Part shown: positions 9,829 through 18,438 of the stretch, piece after piece
Layout: every line of letters starts with the position of its first letter
Numbering within the stretch: position 1 is the stretch's first letter
Origin: Shewanella sp. KX20019
Lineage (GTDB): Bacteria; Pseudomonadota; Gammaproteobacteria; Enterobacterales; Shewanellaceae
Length of the DNA: 64,000 nucleotides
Direction: 5' to 3'
Assembly: GCF_016757755.1 (NCBI RefSeq)
Contig: NZ_CP068437.1
Span: 2,232,001-2,296,000, forward strand
Translations under genes and position numbers: made by a program
Notes under the pieces: generated by a model
The model's database searches: none
Told to the model about the DNA's origin: nothing
The model's input: the letters and a program-made list of their open reading frames with translations, nothing else

Positions 9829-10260
9829 TTATGCTTCGCCGTGCTCACATTTGTCGTTAGTGCAAACACCATAAAGGTATAAACTGTGGTTTGTCAGTTT
9901 AATATTGTGCTTCATCGCGATTTCATCTTGACGCTGTTCAATCATATTGTCTGAGAACTCGAACACTTTGCCACAAGATAAACAGACAAGGTGATCATGA
10001 TGATGCTGGCTGGCAAGTTCAAATACCGCTTTGCCACTTTCAAAGTGGTGTCGGGTAACAATACCTGCATCATCAAACTGATTGAGCACTCGATAAACGG
10101 TCGCTAATCCAATCTCTTCACCCAACTCGAGCAGTTTTTTATAGAGATCTTCAGCACTGATGTGTTGATTCTCAGGCGCTTGCATCAATTCTAAAATTTT
10201 GACTCGTGGTAAGGTTACTTTCAAACCCGCTTTCTTTAGCGCTTGATTTCCATCTGTCAT
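9829..10260 (-). CDS. fur: Ferric uptake regulator
   Basis: Fur is the Fe(II)-dependent dimeric repressor of iron-uptake genes. I place the start at the ATG ending at 10260 (MTDGNQALKKAGLKVTLPR), giving 143 aa. A longer frame to 10308 would add 16 residues not found in Fur proteins, and AAGAGA lies just upstream of the chosen ATG. The winged-helix DNA-binding half includes ATVYRVLNQFDDAGIV. The metal/dimerisation half has HHHDHLVCLSCGKV and CTNDKCEHG, giving the histidine cluster and the two CxxC-type zinc pairs. It is divergent from cobB. I could not find a convincing Fur box in its promoter. Confidence 0.97.
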   Translation of the reverse strand: MTDGNQALKKAGLKVTLPRVKILELMQAPENQHISAEDLYKKLLELGEEIGLATVYRVLNQFDDAGIVTRHHFESGKAVFELASQHHHDHLVCLSCGKVFEFSDNMIEQRQDEIAMKHNIKLTNHSLYLYGVCTNDKCEHGEA

Positions 10261-10528
10261 TATTGGTCTCTTGATTGCAGAACGGCCTGTTAACACCAGC
10301 CAGTTCATATGTGAGTATGCAATCCATTATATGTGCACAATTAGAAAACTTAAACCTTTGATCTAGCAATAAGTCATCTATTGTAAATAAAAGCGATAAA
10401 GCTGATATAAAACAAGCAATTTAAGCATACTTTTTGTATTGTTATTACTGTTTATACTAATGCCTAATGTGAAAAGGGTTGTTAACTAGGCAAAATGAAA
10501 ATAATAAAACTGATAAATAGGATTGTAG

Positions 10529-11263
10529 ATGTACCAGCAGATAGTGATACTCACCGGAGCCGGGATCTCCGCTGAATCTGGATTACGTACCTTTCGAGAC
10601 CAAGATGGTTTATGGGAAGAGCACAAGATTGAAGAGGTAGCCACACCTGAAGGGTATGAGAATAACCCGCAGCTCGTTGAAAAATTCTATAACGAGCGTT
10701 GGCAACAGTTTCATAATGGTGCTATCGAGCCCAATGCTGGTCACTTAGCCCTCGCCAGATTGGAAAGCGAATTTAAGGGTAAGTTACTCGTGGTTACCCA
10801 AAATATTGATGACCTTCATGAAAGGGCTGGCTCAAAACGTTTATTGCATATGCATGGTGAGCTTTCAAAAGGACGTTGTCCACGCTCTAGACAAACCTTC
10901 CTTCTTAGAGAACCTTTCGGTCCAGAGCATACTTGTACCTGTTGTATACCGGCGCAAAGGCTCCGCCCTCACGTAGTTTGGTTTGGAGAGATGCCAATAG
11001 GTCTAGATAGAATTCAGCATTCATTAGATAGTTGCGACTTGTTTATTGCCATTGGCACCTCTGGCACTGTTTATCCTGCCGCCGGATTTGTTGATACTGC
11101 AAATCATCATGGTGCTCAGACTGTCGATATTAATTTACTACCCGCAGATAGGCATAGTCAATTTCAGTATCACTTAGAGGGCAAAGCCAGTGAAGTTTTA
11201 CCGAAACTGGTTGAACAAATTCTACAAGGCAAGATCCTCAATGATCAATTGCAAGTAGGCTAG
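10529..11263 (+). CDS. cobB: NAD-dependent protein deacylase (sirtuin)
   Basis: This is a cytoplasmic sirtuin that removes acetyl and succinyl groups from lysines using NAD. GAGISAESGLRTFRDQDGLW is the NAD-binding signature at the N-terminus, TQNIDDLHERAG carries the catalytic region, and HMHGEL holds the catalytic His. Two cysteine groups (CPRSRQ and CTCC) form the zinc site. The FYNER segment keeps the Tyr-x-x-Arg pair that gives class III sirtuins such as E. coli CobB their desuccinylase activity. It is 244 aa and starts at ATG 10529 without the N-terminal extension of E. coli CobB. Its stop overlaps the next gene's GTG. Confidence 0.95.
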   Translation: MYQQIVILTGAGISAESGLRTFRDQDGLWEEHKIEEVATPEGYENNPQLVEKFYNERWQQFHNGAIEPNAGHLALARLESEFKGKLLVVTQNIDDLHERAGSKRLLHMHGELSKGRCPRSRQTFLLREPFGPEHTCTCCIPAQRLRPHVVWFGEMPIGLDRIQHSLDSCDLFIAIGTSGTVYPAAGFVDTANHHGAQTVDINLLPADRHSQFQYHLEGKASEVLPKLVEQILQGKILNDQLQVG

Positions 11264-11739
11264 TGCTGATGCTTGAAGCCAATGATGACTTAAGAGTGGC
11301 GATTATTATGCGTGGATTGCCTGGCAGTGGTAAAAGCTACTGGGTGTCGCATTTTATCGATAGCAAAGCTAAGCAGAGTGAGCTGAATGGGACAACGGCT
11401 TCAGTTGGTGTTTTTTCCACCGACCAATACTTTTTTAAAAATGGTACTTATCAGTTTAATGCTAAATTACTGTCTAAATACCATCAAATGAACCTCAGCG
11501 CTTTTATCGAAGCAATGGCGGATAATGTGCCGTTTGTTATTTGTGATAATACCAATATGGCACTTTGGGAATATCAGCCATATCAAGCCGCAGCGCTGGC
11601 ATTAGGCTATGAGATTCGCATACAACAAATTGGCGTTCCAATAGATGTTGAACACCAACGACTCTGCGCACAACGCAACAGCCATGGCGTTCCACTTAAT
11701 AGCATTAAGCGTATGGCTGCACTGTTCGAACCTCTTTAA
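11263..11739 (+). CDS. P-loop ATP-binding protein, polynucleotide-kinase-like
   Basis: This 158-aa protein has a clean Walker A motif (MRGLPGSGKSYW, about residues 17-28), a mid-protein FSTDQYF and a VICDNTNM segment, the layout of zeta-toxin/T4 polynucleotide-kinase-like AAA_33 proteins. QRNSHGVP near the C-terminus resembles the lid arginine region of that group. It starts at GTG 11263, which shares its G with the cobB stop; ATG 11269 is an alternative. Coupling to a sirtuin suggests a regulatory or repair role, but the substrate is unknown. Confidence 0.82.
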   Translation: MLMLEANDDLRVAIIMRGLPGSGKSYWVSHFIDSKAKQSELNGTTASVGVFSTDQYFFKNGTYQFNAKLLSKYHQMNLSAFIEAMADNVPFVICDNTNMALWEYQPYQAAALALGYEIRIQQIGVPIDVEHQRLCAQRNSHGVPLNSIKRMAALFEPL

Positions 11740-11766
11740 CGCAGCCTTGCTTAGGAGCTAGCTTTT

Positions 11767-12711
11767 CTAAAATCGGCGGCCCATACCGATAATTAAGTGT
11801 TTCCAGTTAAGAAAACCGTACTCTGCGTAGATATTCCATTCATTACGGTGGCCAAAGTCATAGTTGAAACTGACAGACATGTTTTTAGTTTCTTTCTTTG
11901 CAAGGTCAATATCAAACTTAACCTCTTCCATTAACGGTGCTAGCTGAGTCCCGCTGAAAGAGTAATCTCCAGTGACATTCTGATTGACACTTTGGTGACT
12001 AAAAGCCAAGAACCAAGCTAGTTTATCAGCGCCAATATCAAAACGTTGTCCAATACGAACAGATGCGAGTTTGGTTTTTATTAAACTATCGGTAGTATCT
12101 GTCTTAGCTTTTATGATTGCGCCTATGGCCATGATAGTGAACGGAGTATCGCCAATAATTGGGGCAATCTGACCAGCGAACACTGTGCCTAATCCATAGT
12201 TAGTCGCGGTATAGCTGATGGGGATCGGCAGCACGATACCATTGCAACTATCGCCGCAGGGTAAACCTTCAACGTTGTCTAGTTTTGCTCTAATATCCTT
12301 ATTGCCTTCGGTATAGCCTAGGATCCCGTAGATATTCCAAAAAGGCAGTAGCCATGCATCAATCTTTAACTGCACACTTTTATCACTACCAGTGATACTG
12401 ACATCTTCTGCGGGTACGACATAGTCGTTGGGGCCTCTGAGACCGAGCAGCCCACCGTCAACTTGAACTTGGAAATCGTTAACCGCTTCATAATCAGCAT
12501 CGATACTGTTGTAAAATAGCGTGAGACCAATCGGTATCGGCAGTTTATGACCGCGTTCAGCCGCTTTATCTGCTAGCAGTGGTAAACCACTCCAATGTTT
12601 AGGGGTCGTTTGTTGCTCGATGCTTGCATTTAAATCATCGCTTGCAAGCGCGTTGCAAGCGCTAAATAGAATTAAGAACAGGTAGAGCGTTTTAAATGAG
12701 TAAGTAGACAT
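11767..12711 (-). CDS. Putative outer-membrane beta-barrel protein
   Basis: The 314-aa product has a Sec signal peptide (hydrophobic core LYLFLILFSACNA, likely cut after NALA). It then has alternating hydrophobic/polar segments typical of beta strands, and ends in an aromatic residue (IIGMGRRF), the usual outer-membrane assembly signal. One cysteine pair (CGDSC) sits in a probable loop near residue 150. I recognise no specific family or ligand. It converges on the P-loop kinase gene, with only 27 bp between the stops. Confidence 0.7.
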   Translation of the reverse strand: MSTYSFKTLYLFLILFSACNALASDDLNASIEQQTTPKHWSGLPLLADKAAERGHKLPIPIGLTLFYNSIDADYEAVNDFQVQVDGGLLGLRGPNDYVVPAEDVSITGSDKSVQLKIDAWLLPFWNIYGILGYTEGNKDIRAKLDNVEGLPCGDSCNGIVLPIPISYTATNYGLGTVFAGQIAPIIGDTPFTIMAIGAIIKAKTDTTDSLIKTKLASVRIGQRFDIGADKLAWFLAFSHQSVNQNVTGDYSFSGTQLAPLMEEVKFDIDLAKKETKNMSVSFNYDFGHRNEWNIYAEYGFLNWKHLIIGMGRRF

Positions 12712-12860
12712 AGTATTGACGTTATAAACCGAGAGCGCACTTTAACGTCTTTAGAGGGCAAAACAAGTCGGTTTTATGATTGTGAGAGCTGAGTTTGATT
12801 TTTTATGACAAGTGGCCAATAAGTGTGTGGCTAGTGCTATCTTCATCAAATATCAGCCAA

Positions 12861-12894
12861 TAAAAAAGCCTATAGATTTTGATCTATAGGCTTC
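12861..12894 (-). terminator. Intrinsic terminator of the EF-G gene
   Basis: A 12-bp perfect stem (AAGCCTATAGAT/ATCTATAGGCTT, loop TTTG). Read on the minus strand it is followed by a T-run (the AAAAAA at 12862-12867), 40-70 bp past the fusA stop. Confidence 0.9.
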
Positions 12895-12935
12895 TATCAA
12901 AGTGTATAACTCCTAGGAGTTAAAACTTCTAATCA

Positions 12936-15029
12936 TTACTTCTTAGCAGCAGCTGCTTCACGTGCTTTAACGTCAGCAATTACTTTTTCAGCAACACTGT
13001 TTGGACATGGTGAGTAGTGAGCGAATTCCATAGAGAATTGGCCACGACCTGATGTCATAGTACGTAGTGAACCGATATAACCGAACATTTCTGATAACGG
13101 TACGTCAGCTTTAATACGAACGCCAGTAACACCAGCCATTTGGTCTTTGATCATGCCACGACGACGGTTAAGGTCACCAATAACATCACCAACATTGTCA
13201 TCTGGGCTAAATACGTCAACGTTCATGATAGGCTCAAGAAGTTGTGCACCGGCTTTAGGCATAGATTGACGGAAAGCACCTTTTGCAGCGATTTCGAACG
13301 CGATAGCTGATGAATCAACTGCGTGGAAAGCACCATCAAGAAGTTCTAGTTCAACGTCCAATACAGGGAAGCCAGCAACAGTACCAGTATCCATCAAAGA
13401 TGCGAAACCTTTCTCAACTGCAGGCCAGAATTCCTTAGGTACGTTACCACCAACAACTTTAGAGCTGAAAGTGAAACCAGTGTTTTGCTCACCTGGACGG
13501 ATAACGTAGTCGATCTTACCGAACTGACCAGAACCACCAGACTGTTTCTTATGCGTGTAGCTATCTTCAATTTCTTTAGTGATAGTTTCACGGTAAGCAA
13601 CTTGAGGCTCACCTACTACTAGGTCAACGCCGTATGTACGCTTAAGGATATCTACCTTAATGTCTAGGTGAAGTTCACCCATACCTTTAAGAATAGTTTC
13701 ACCTGAATCTTCGTCAGTTTCTACACGGAAAGATGGATCTTCAGCAATCATCTTACCGATAGCGATACCCATTTTCTCTGATCCGCCTTTGTCTTTCGGC
13801 GCAACAGCGATAGAGATAACTGGCTCTGGGAATACCATAGCTTCAAGAGTACAAGGGTTCTTAATATCACACAGAGTGTGACCAGTTTGTACGTTCTTCA
13901 TACCCACGATAGCGATGATGTCACCAGCTTGTGCGTAATCAAGTTCGTTACGTTCATCAGCTTGCATCTCAACCATACGACCTACACGCTCAGTTTTACC
14001 TGTGAACGAGTTAAGGATGGTATCACCTTTGTTGATCTTACCTGAGTAGATACGTACGAAGGTTAGGGCACCAAAACGGTCATCCATGATTTTGAATGCT
14101 AACGCTTTAAATGGCTCGTCTACAGAAACTAAAGCGAAATCACCAGTAGGTTCGCCTTCTTCATCAGTAAGCGGCTGTGGATCAACTTCAACTGGGTTTG
14201 GTAGGTAATCAACAACAGCGTCAAGCAGAAGTTGCATACCTTTGTTCTTGAATGCAGAACCACAGTATGTAGGGAAGAAGTCCATTGTACGAGTACCCTT
14301 ACGGATACAACGTTGAATGTCTTCCATAGATGGCTCTTCGCCTTCCATGTAAGCTTCTAGTAGGTCATCGTCTTGCTCAAGAGCAGTTTCGATTAGCATC
14401 TCACGGTATTCTTCTACAAGCTCAACCATGTCAGCAGGAACTTCTTCAATCTTGTAGTTCTCAGCTTCGCCGGTTTCGTCCCAGATCCAAGACTTACGAG
14501 TTAGTAGGTCAACAACACCACAGAACTCATCTTCGATACCGATAGGAAGAACCATAACCAGTGGGTTAGCAGCTAGTACGTCTTTAGTTTGCTTAACAAC
14601 ACGTAAGAAGTCAGCACCCATACGGTCTAACTTGTTTACGAAGATGATACGAGCAACTTCTGATTCGTTCGCATAACGCCAGTTGGTTTCTGATTGTGGT
14701 TCAACACCACCAGAACCACAGAATACGCCGATACCGCCATCAAGAACCTTAAGAGAACGATATACTTCTACTGTGAAGTCAACGTGGCCAGGGGTGTCAA
14801 TAACGTTGAAACGGTGCTCGTTCCAAAAACAACTTACAGCAGCAGACTGAATGGTAATACCACGCTCAGCTTCCTGTTCCATGAAGTCAGTTGTTGATTC
14901 GCCATCATGAACTTCACCGATCTTATGGATTTTGCCGGTAAGCTTAAGGATACGCTCAGTTGTGGTGGTCTTACCCGCGTCAACGTGAGCAAAGATACCA
15001 ATGTTTCTGTACTTTGATAAATCAGTCAT
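12936..15029 (-). CDS. fusB: Elongation factor G, stand-alone copy (EF-G 2)
   Basis: This is a translational GTPase that moves tRNA and mRNA through the ribosome and helps recycle it. It is 697 aa with all EF-G domains. The G domain has AHVDAGKTTTTERIL (G1), DTPGHVDF (G3) and NKLDRMGAD (G4); domain IV has FGKIDYVIRPGEQ, and domain V ends AEKVIADVKAREAAAAKK. It stands alone, not beside rpsL, rpsG and tuf, so it is likely the second EF-G paralogue common in Shewanella and Vibrio rather than the str-operon copy. Division of labour with the main EF-G is unknown. Confidence 0.93.
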   Translation of the reverse strand: MTDLSKYRNIGIFAHVDAGKTTTTERILKLTGKIHKIGEVHDGESTTDFMEQEAERGITIQSAAVSCFWNEHRFNVIDTPGHVDFTVEVYRSLKVLDGGIGVFCGSGGVEPQSETNWRYANESEVARIIFVNKLDRMGADFLRVVKQTKDVLAANPLVMVLPIGIEDEFCGVVDLLTRKSWIWDETGEAENYKIEEVPADMVELVEEYREMLIETALEQDDDLLEAYMEGEEPSMEDIQRCIRKGTRTMDFFPTYCGSAFKNKGMQLLLDAVVDYLPNPVEVDPQPLTDEEGEPTGDFALVSVDEPFKALAFKIMDDRFGALTFVRIYSGKINKGDTILNSFTGKTERVGRMVEMQADERNELDYAQAGDIIAIVGMKNVQTGHTLCDIKNPCTLEAMVFPEPVISIAVAPKDKGGSEKMGIAIGKMIAEDPSFRVETDEDSGETILKGMGELHLDIKVDILKRTYGVDLVVGEPQVAYRETITKEIEDSYTHKKQSGGSGQFGKIDYVIRPGEQNTGFTFSSKVVGGNVPKEFWPAVEKGFASLMDTGTVAGFPVLDVELELLDGAFHAVDSSAIAFEIAAKGAFRQSMPKAGAQLLEPIMNVDVFSPDDNVGDVIGDLNRRRGMIKDQMAGVTGVRIKADVPLSEMFGYIGSLRTMTSGRGQFSMEFAHYSPCPNSVAEKVIADVKAREAAAAKK

Positions 15030-15657
15030 TTTTCTACTCTATTGGAGTTACGTTCTAAAATTCCGCGCAAGTATAGCAATACTTTTCCATTTTCTTTATC
15101 GATTTTTATCATTCAGGGCTAAATTAAGCTAAATATCGTGAAAAAGTCACGTTTTGAGCCGGAAACAAAGTGGTGCTTATGGTTGGGATTCTTGCAGAAA
15201 ACAATAATTGTGCTTTCTAAAGAGAGACAAATATTACGATTAGTAGGGGGAGCCAAATCAATATTGGCGCAAGAGCACCTTTAATATTACCAATGTTATT
15301 TTGCTTATGACGGCTAAGAATGGGTTATGTTGGTAAGGATCTTGTTAATTTATTTGATGTTCAATGCCAGTTAATCTGGTCATCAATAGTTTCAGATAAA
15401 CACTCTCGAATACCAGCCTGCTAAATATCTAGCCTGTTCAGAACCGTTCAAGGCGTTCAATTCAAGGCGCATTGACTGGAGAGTTGTGCACTTGCATGTA
15501 GGAGACGGCTCATCATGAGCCGATGCCACTGCTGAAGAGCAGTGGCAGAGAAGCTTACATAGTGCCACTGAAGCTTTTAAAGCAAGTGGCGTAGTAGCGT
15601 ATTACATATAGCCGCCACTAAAGGCGGCTATGCTGATGGAGCTTACTCGTGTAAGAA
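15030..15657. other. 630-bp intergenic region between EF-G and bioA
   Basis: No coding sequence is supported. The half nearest EF-G must carry the fusB promoter. The half nearest bioA (15506-15628) is a run of hairpins described separately. A near-duplicate of GTTCAAGGCG/ATTCAAGGCG occurs near 15448-15470. Confidence 0.55.
15506..15628. repeat. Array of consecutive hairpins downstream of bioA
   Basis: Four inverted repeats lie head to tail: CGGCTCA/TGAGCCG (15506-15522), a perfect 10-bp stem TGCCACTGCT/AGCAGTGGCA (15524-15547), an imperfect GCCACT...AGTGGC (about 15564-15590), and GCCGCC/GGCGGC (15611-15628). The second and third share GCCACTG. None is followed by a T-run on either strand, so they are not ordinary terminators. 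They may be a degenerate REP- or MITE-like element. Confidence 0.65.
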
Positions 15658-16998
15658 CTATCCGTGACTGATAAACGCGATGTCACTGTCAGGCAAGGAT
15701 ATTTGACTCGCAACTGTCTTCATAGCACTGGTTAATTTAGACAGCTGTACGGCTGATATTGTATAGGGAGGCATGATGTAGATAAGATTTGAGAATGGTC
15801 TTATCCAAACGCCTAAATCAACAAACTGCTGTTGAAGTTCGGCGGTATTCAATGTTGAATTCATCTCTAATACTCCCACAGCACCTAGCACTCGCACATC
15901 CACAACGTTGCTAAAGCTCTTTGCGTCTGCAAGTTCAGACTTCATCTGTGATTCAATACTCGCTACTTGAGTCTGCCACTGCTGCTGGTTTATCAGTTCC
16001 AGGCTGGCGATGGCAGCAGAGCAGGCCAATGGGTTGCCCATAAATGTAGGTCCGTGCATAAACACGCCTGCTGGAGACTCACTAACACCTCTGGCTACTT
16101 CGTCACTGCATATTGTTGCTGCAAGTGAAACATAGCCCCCAGTGAGCGCTTTACCTAGACACAATATATCGGCTTCAATATTGGCATGTTCATAGGCGAA
16201 TAACTTGCCTGTGCGGCCAAACCCTGTGGCAATCTCATCTAGAATTAATAACAGGTCATACTTATCACAGAGACGACGTAAAGCCGCCAAGTAATCAGGA
16301 TGATAAAAGCGCATTCCGCCGGCACCTTGCATGATAGGCTCGATAAGCACCGCTGCAATCTGTTGATGGTTGTCCTCAATGATGGTGCCTATAGCGGTTA
16401 ACTCAGATGGATCAAACTCTTCACCAAATTTGCTGATTGGCGCTGGCGCAAATAACTGTTTAGTGACCAGTTCGCCGAACATGGTGTGCATGCCACCTTC
16501 AGGATCGCAAACACTCATAGCCGCAAAAGTATCGCCGTGATAGCCGCTTTTTACTGTGAGTATTTTCTGTTTATTGGGTTTATCTTTTCCTTGCCAATAT
16601 TGCAGTGCCATTTTCATTGCCACTTCAACGGCAATTGAACCTGAATCGGCCAGAAACACCTTTGTCAGGCGTTCGCTCGTCATATCCACTAACATTCTTG
16701 CTAGCTCAATCGCTGGACGATGGGTGATCCCTCCGAACATGACATGACTGAGTTGCTGGGTTTGCTGTTGCATTGCCGCCACAATTTTGGGATGACTATA
16801 ACCATGCACGCAAGCCCACCAAGAGCTTGTCCCATCGATGAGTTTTGCGCCAGAGTCGAGTTGTAATTCGACACCTTCTGCACTAACTACACCGTAGGTC
16901 GGAAGTGCATTTTTCATCGAGGTATAAGGATGCCAGAGATGTTTCTGATCAAAATCTGAGTCGATATACTGCTCTGTAGGTTGTTTTTCATTGTTCAT
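15658..16998 (-). CDS. bioA: Adenosylmethionine-8-amino-7-oxononanoate aminotransferase
   Basis: BioA uses S-adenosylmethionine as amino donor to convert KAPA to DAPA in biotin synthesis, with a PLP cofactor. It is 446 aa. FDQKHLWHPYTSMKN at the N-terminus is the family opening, SWWACVHGYSHPKI follows, ILDEIATGFGRTGKLFA holds the PLP-contacting Asp, and LCLGKALTGGYVSLAAT holds the PLP lysine. It is transcribed divergently from bioB across a 248-bp spacer with a candidate BirA operator, the same arrangement as E. coli. A hairpin cluster lies just downstream. Confidence 0.97.
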   Translation of the reverse strand: MNNEKQPTEQYIDSDFDQKHLWHPYTSMKNALPTYGVVSAEGVELQLDSGAKLIDGTSSWWACVHGYSHPKIVAAMQQQTQQLSHVMFGGITHRPAIELARMLVDMTSERLTKVFLADSGSIAVEVAMKMALQYWQGKDKPNKQKILTVKSGYHGDTFAAMSVCDPEGGMHTMFGELVTKQLFAPAPISKFGEEFDPSELTAIGTIIEDNHQQIAAVLIEPIMQGAGGMRFYHPDYLAALRRLCDKYDLLLILDEIATGFGRTGKLFAYEHANIEADILCLGKALTGGYVSLAATICSDEVARGVSESPAGVFMHGPTFMGNPLACSAAIASLELINQQQWQTQVASIESQMKSELADAKSFSNVVDVRVLGAVGVLEMNSTLNTAELQQQFVDLGVWIRPFSNLIYIMPPYTISAVQLSKLTSAMKTVASQISLPDSDIAFISHG

Positions 16999-17009
16999 AA
17001 TGTGACCGC

Positions 17010-17042
17010 TAGTAAACCTTTTAAACTGGTTGGCGTTGACAG
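17010..17042. promoter_or_regulatory. Candidate BirA operator in the bioA/bioB divergent promoter
   Basis: TAGTAAACC - 15 bases - CGTTGACAG. Against the known BirA consensus TTGTAAACC-N14-16-GGTTTACAA, the left half matches 8 of 9 and the right half 6 of 9, with allowed spacing. It ends 12 bp before the bioA start, where bound BirA-biotinyl-AMP could block bioA; the effect on bioB, 200 bp away, is less clear. Confidence 0.5.
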
Positions 17043-17246
17043 GTTAAGGCTTGTAGGTATCCTAGGCAAGATAAATATCAAATAATTCACGCCATGCTTG
17101 TGCGTTATGTTACTGTTTAATAAGGACATAGTTAATTTTCCTTACAATAAGTAGTACTATTATTAGCCCAGGATTTATAAATACAGCATTAACGTTGATA
17201 CAAAAGAACGATTTTGCAATGAGCGTGAGTCGGAAAAGGATAAAGC

Positions 17247-18299
17247 ATGTCTGATGCAGTAGTGAGAAATAATTGGCAACGCGAAGAGATCCAAGCCTTG
17301 TTTGCGTTACCAATGAATGATTTGTTGTTCCAGGCTCATAGCGTACATCGCCAAGAGTTTGATCCTAATGAGGTTCAAATCAGTCGTTTGCTCTCAATTA
17401 AGACCGGTGCTTGCCCTGAAGATTGCAAGTATTGCCCACAAAGTGCACGTTATGACACCGGGTTAGAGAAAGAACGTTTACTGGCAATGGAAACGGTTTT
17501 AACCGAAGCGCGCAGTGCAAAAGCTGCTGGCGCCTCACGTTTTTGTATGGGAGCCGCGTGGCGTAACCCCAAAGAGCGCGACATGCCTTATCTAAAAACG
17601 ATGGTTGAAGAGGTCAAATCGTTAGGTATGGAAACATGCATGACCTTAGGCATGCTTTCAGCCGGTCAAGCAGATGAATTAGCGGATGCAGGTCTTGATT
17701 ACTACAATCATAACTTAGACACCTCACCTGAATATTATGGTGATGTTATTACGACTCGTACATACCAAAGTCGATTAGACACGCTGTCAAACGTTCGAGC
17801 TTCTGGAATGAAAGTGTGCTCGGGCGGTATCGTTGGCATGGGCGAGAAAGCGACAGACAGAGCGGGCTTATTACAGCAATTAGCGAATCTAGAGCAACAC
17901 CCTGATTCAGTGCCAATTAACATGTTGGTTAAAGTCGAAGGCACGCCTTTTGAAAAGATAGATGATCTCGATCCTTTGGAGTTTGTGCGTACCATTGCGG
18001 TTGCTCGAATTATTATGCCTAAATCGCGAGTGCGTTTGTCAGCGGGCCGCGAGAACATGAGTGATGAACTGCAAGCGATGTGTTTCTTTGCTGGTGCTAA
18101 CTCAATCTTCTATGGTTGCAAGTTATTGACCACACCAAACCCAGAAGAAAATGACGATATGAGCCTGTTTAAACGCCTAGGGCTGCACCCAGAGCAGGGG
18201 GTAGCTTCAACCAAAGAGCAAGATAAAGCCATGCTGGCCAAAGCGGCTGCACAACAAGACAAAAAAGTCGCAGCATTTTACGATGCAGGCGCGCTTTAG
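17247..18299 (+). CDS. bioB: Biotin synthase (radical SAM)
   Basis: BioB inserts sulfur into dethiobiotin, the last step of biotin synthesis. The radical-SAM motif CPEDCKYCPQS (CxxxCxxC) binds the 4Fe-4S cluster. Later conserved parts are YNHNLDTSPEYY, CSGGIVGMGE and RLSAGRE, where the Arg ligates the 2Fe-2S sulfur-donor cluster. It is 350 aa. The ATG at 17247 is preceded by AAAAGGA. It is first in the bioBFCD cluster and divergent from bioA. Confidence 0.98.
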   Translation: MSDAVVRNNWQREEIQALFALPMNDLLFQAHSVHRQEFDPNEVQISRLLSIKTGACPEDCKYCPQSARYDTGLEKERLLAMETVLTEARSAKAAGASRFCMGAAWRNPKERDMPYLKTMVEEVKSLGMETCMTLGMLSAGQADELADAGLDYYNHNLDTSPEYYGDVITTRTYQSRLDTLSNVRASGMKVCSGGIVGMGEKATDRAGLLQQLANLEQHPDSVPINMLVKVEGTPFEKIDDLDPLEFVRTIAVARIIMPKSRVRLSAGRENMSDELQAMCFFAGANSIFYGCKLLTTPNPEENDDMSLFKRLGLHPEQGVASTKEQDKAMLAKAAAQQDKKVAAFYDAGAL

Positions 18300-18337
18300 T
18301 TTAAATTATATTCAGTTCAAAAGTCTCGTGGAAAAAG

Positions 18338-18363
18338 GCGCTTAACATCTATGCTAAGCGCCC
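18338..18363 (+). terminator. Hairpin between bioB and bioF, possible partial terminator
   Basis: GGCGCTTA/TAAGCGCC stem with a 10-base loop. It is followed by CCGTTTGC rather than a T-run, so termination would be weak. It may stabilise bioB mRNA or lower bioF expression. Confidence 0.4.
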
Positions 18364-18438
18364 CGTTTGCTAACGTAGCGAGTCGTTTTTAGTTTACTAT
18401 CCGTATACTTAGGTCCTTTCCACAATTGAGTAGAGCTA

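Noticed and set aside
10261..10528. Fur box in the fur/cobB divergent region
   Set aside because: Only loose AT-rich resemblance to the 19-bp consensus; not better than chance in this sequence.
15506..15628. Possible CRISPR array
   Set aside because: The repeats are inverted hairpins of unequal sequence, with no regular direct repeat and spacer pattern and no cas genes nearby.
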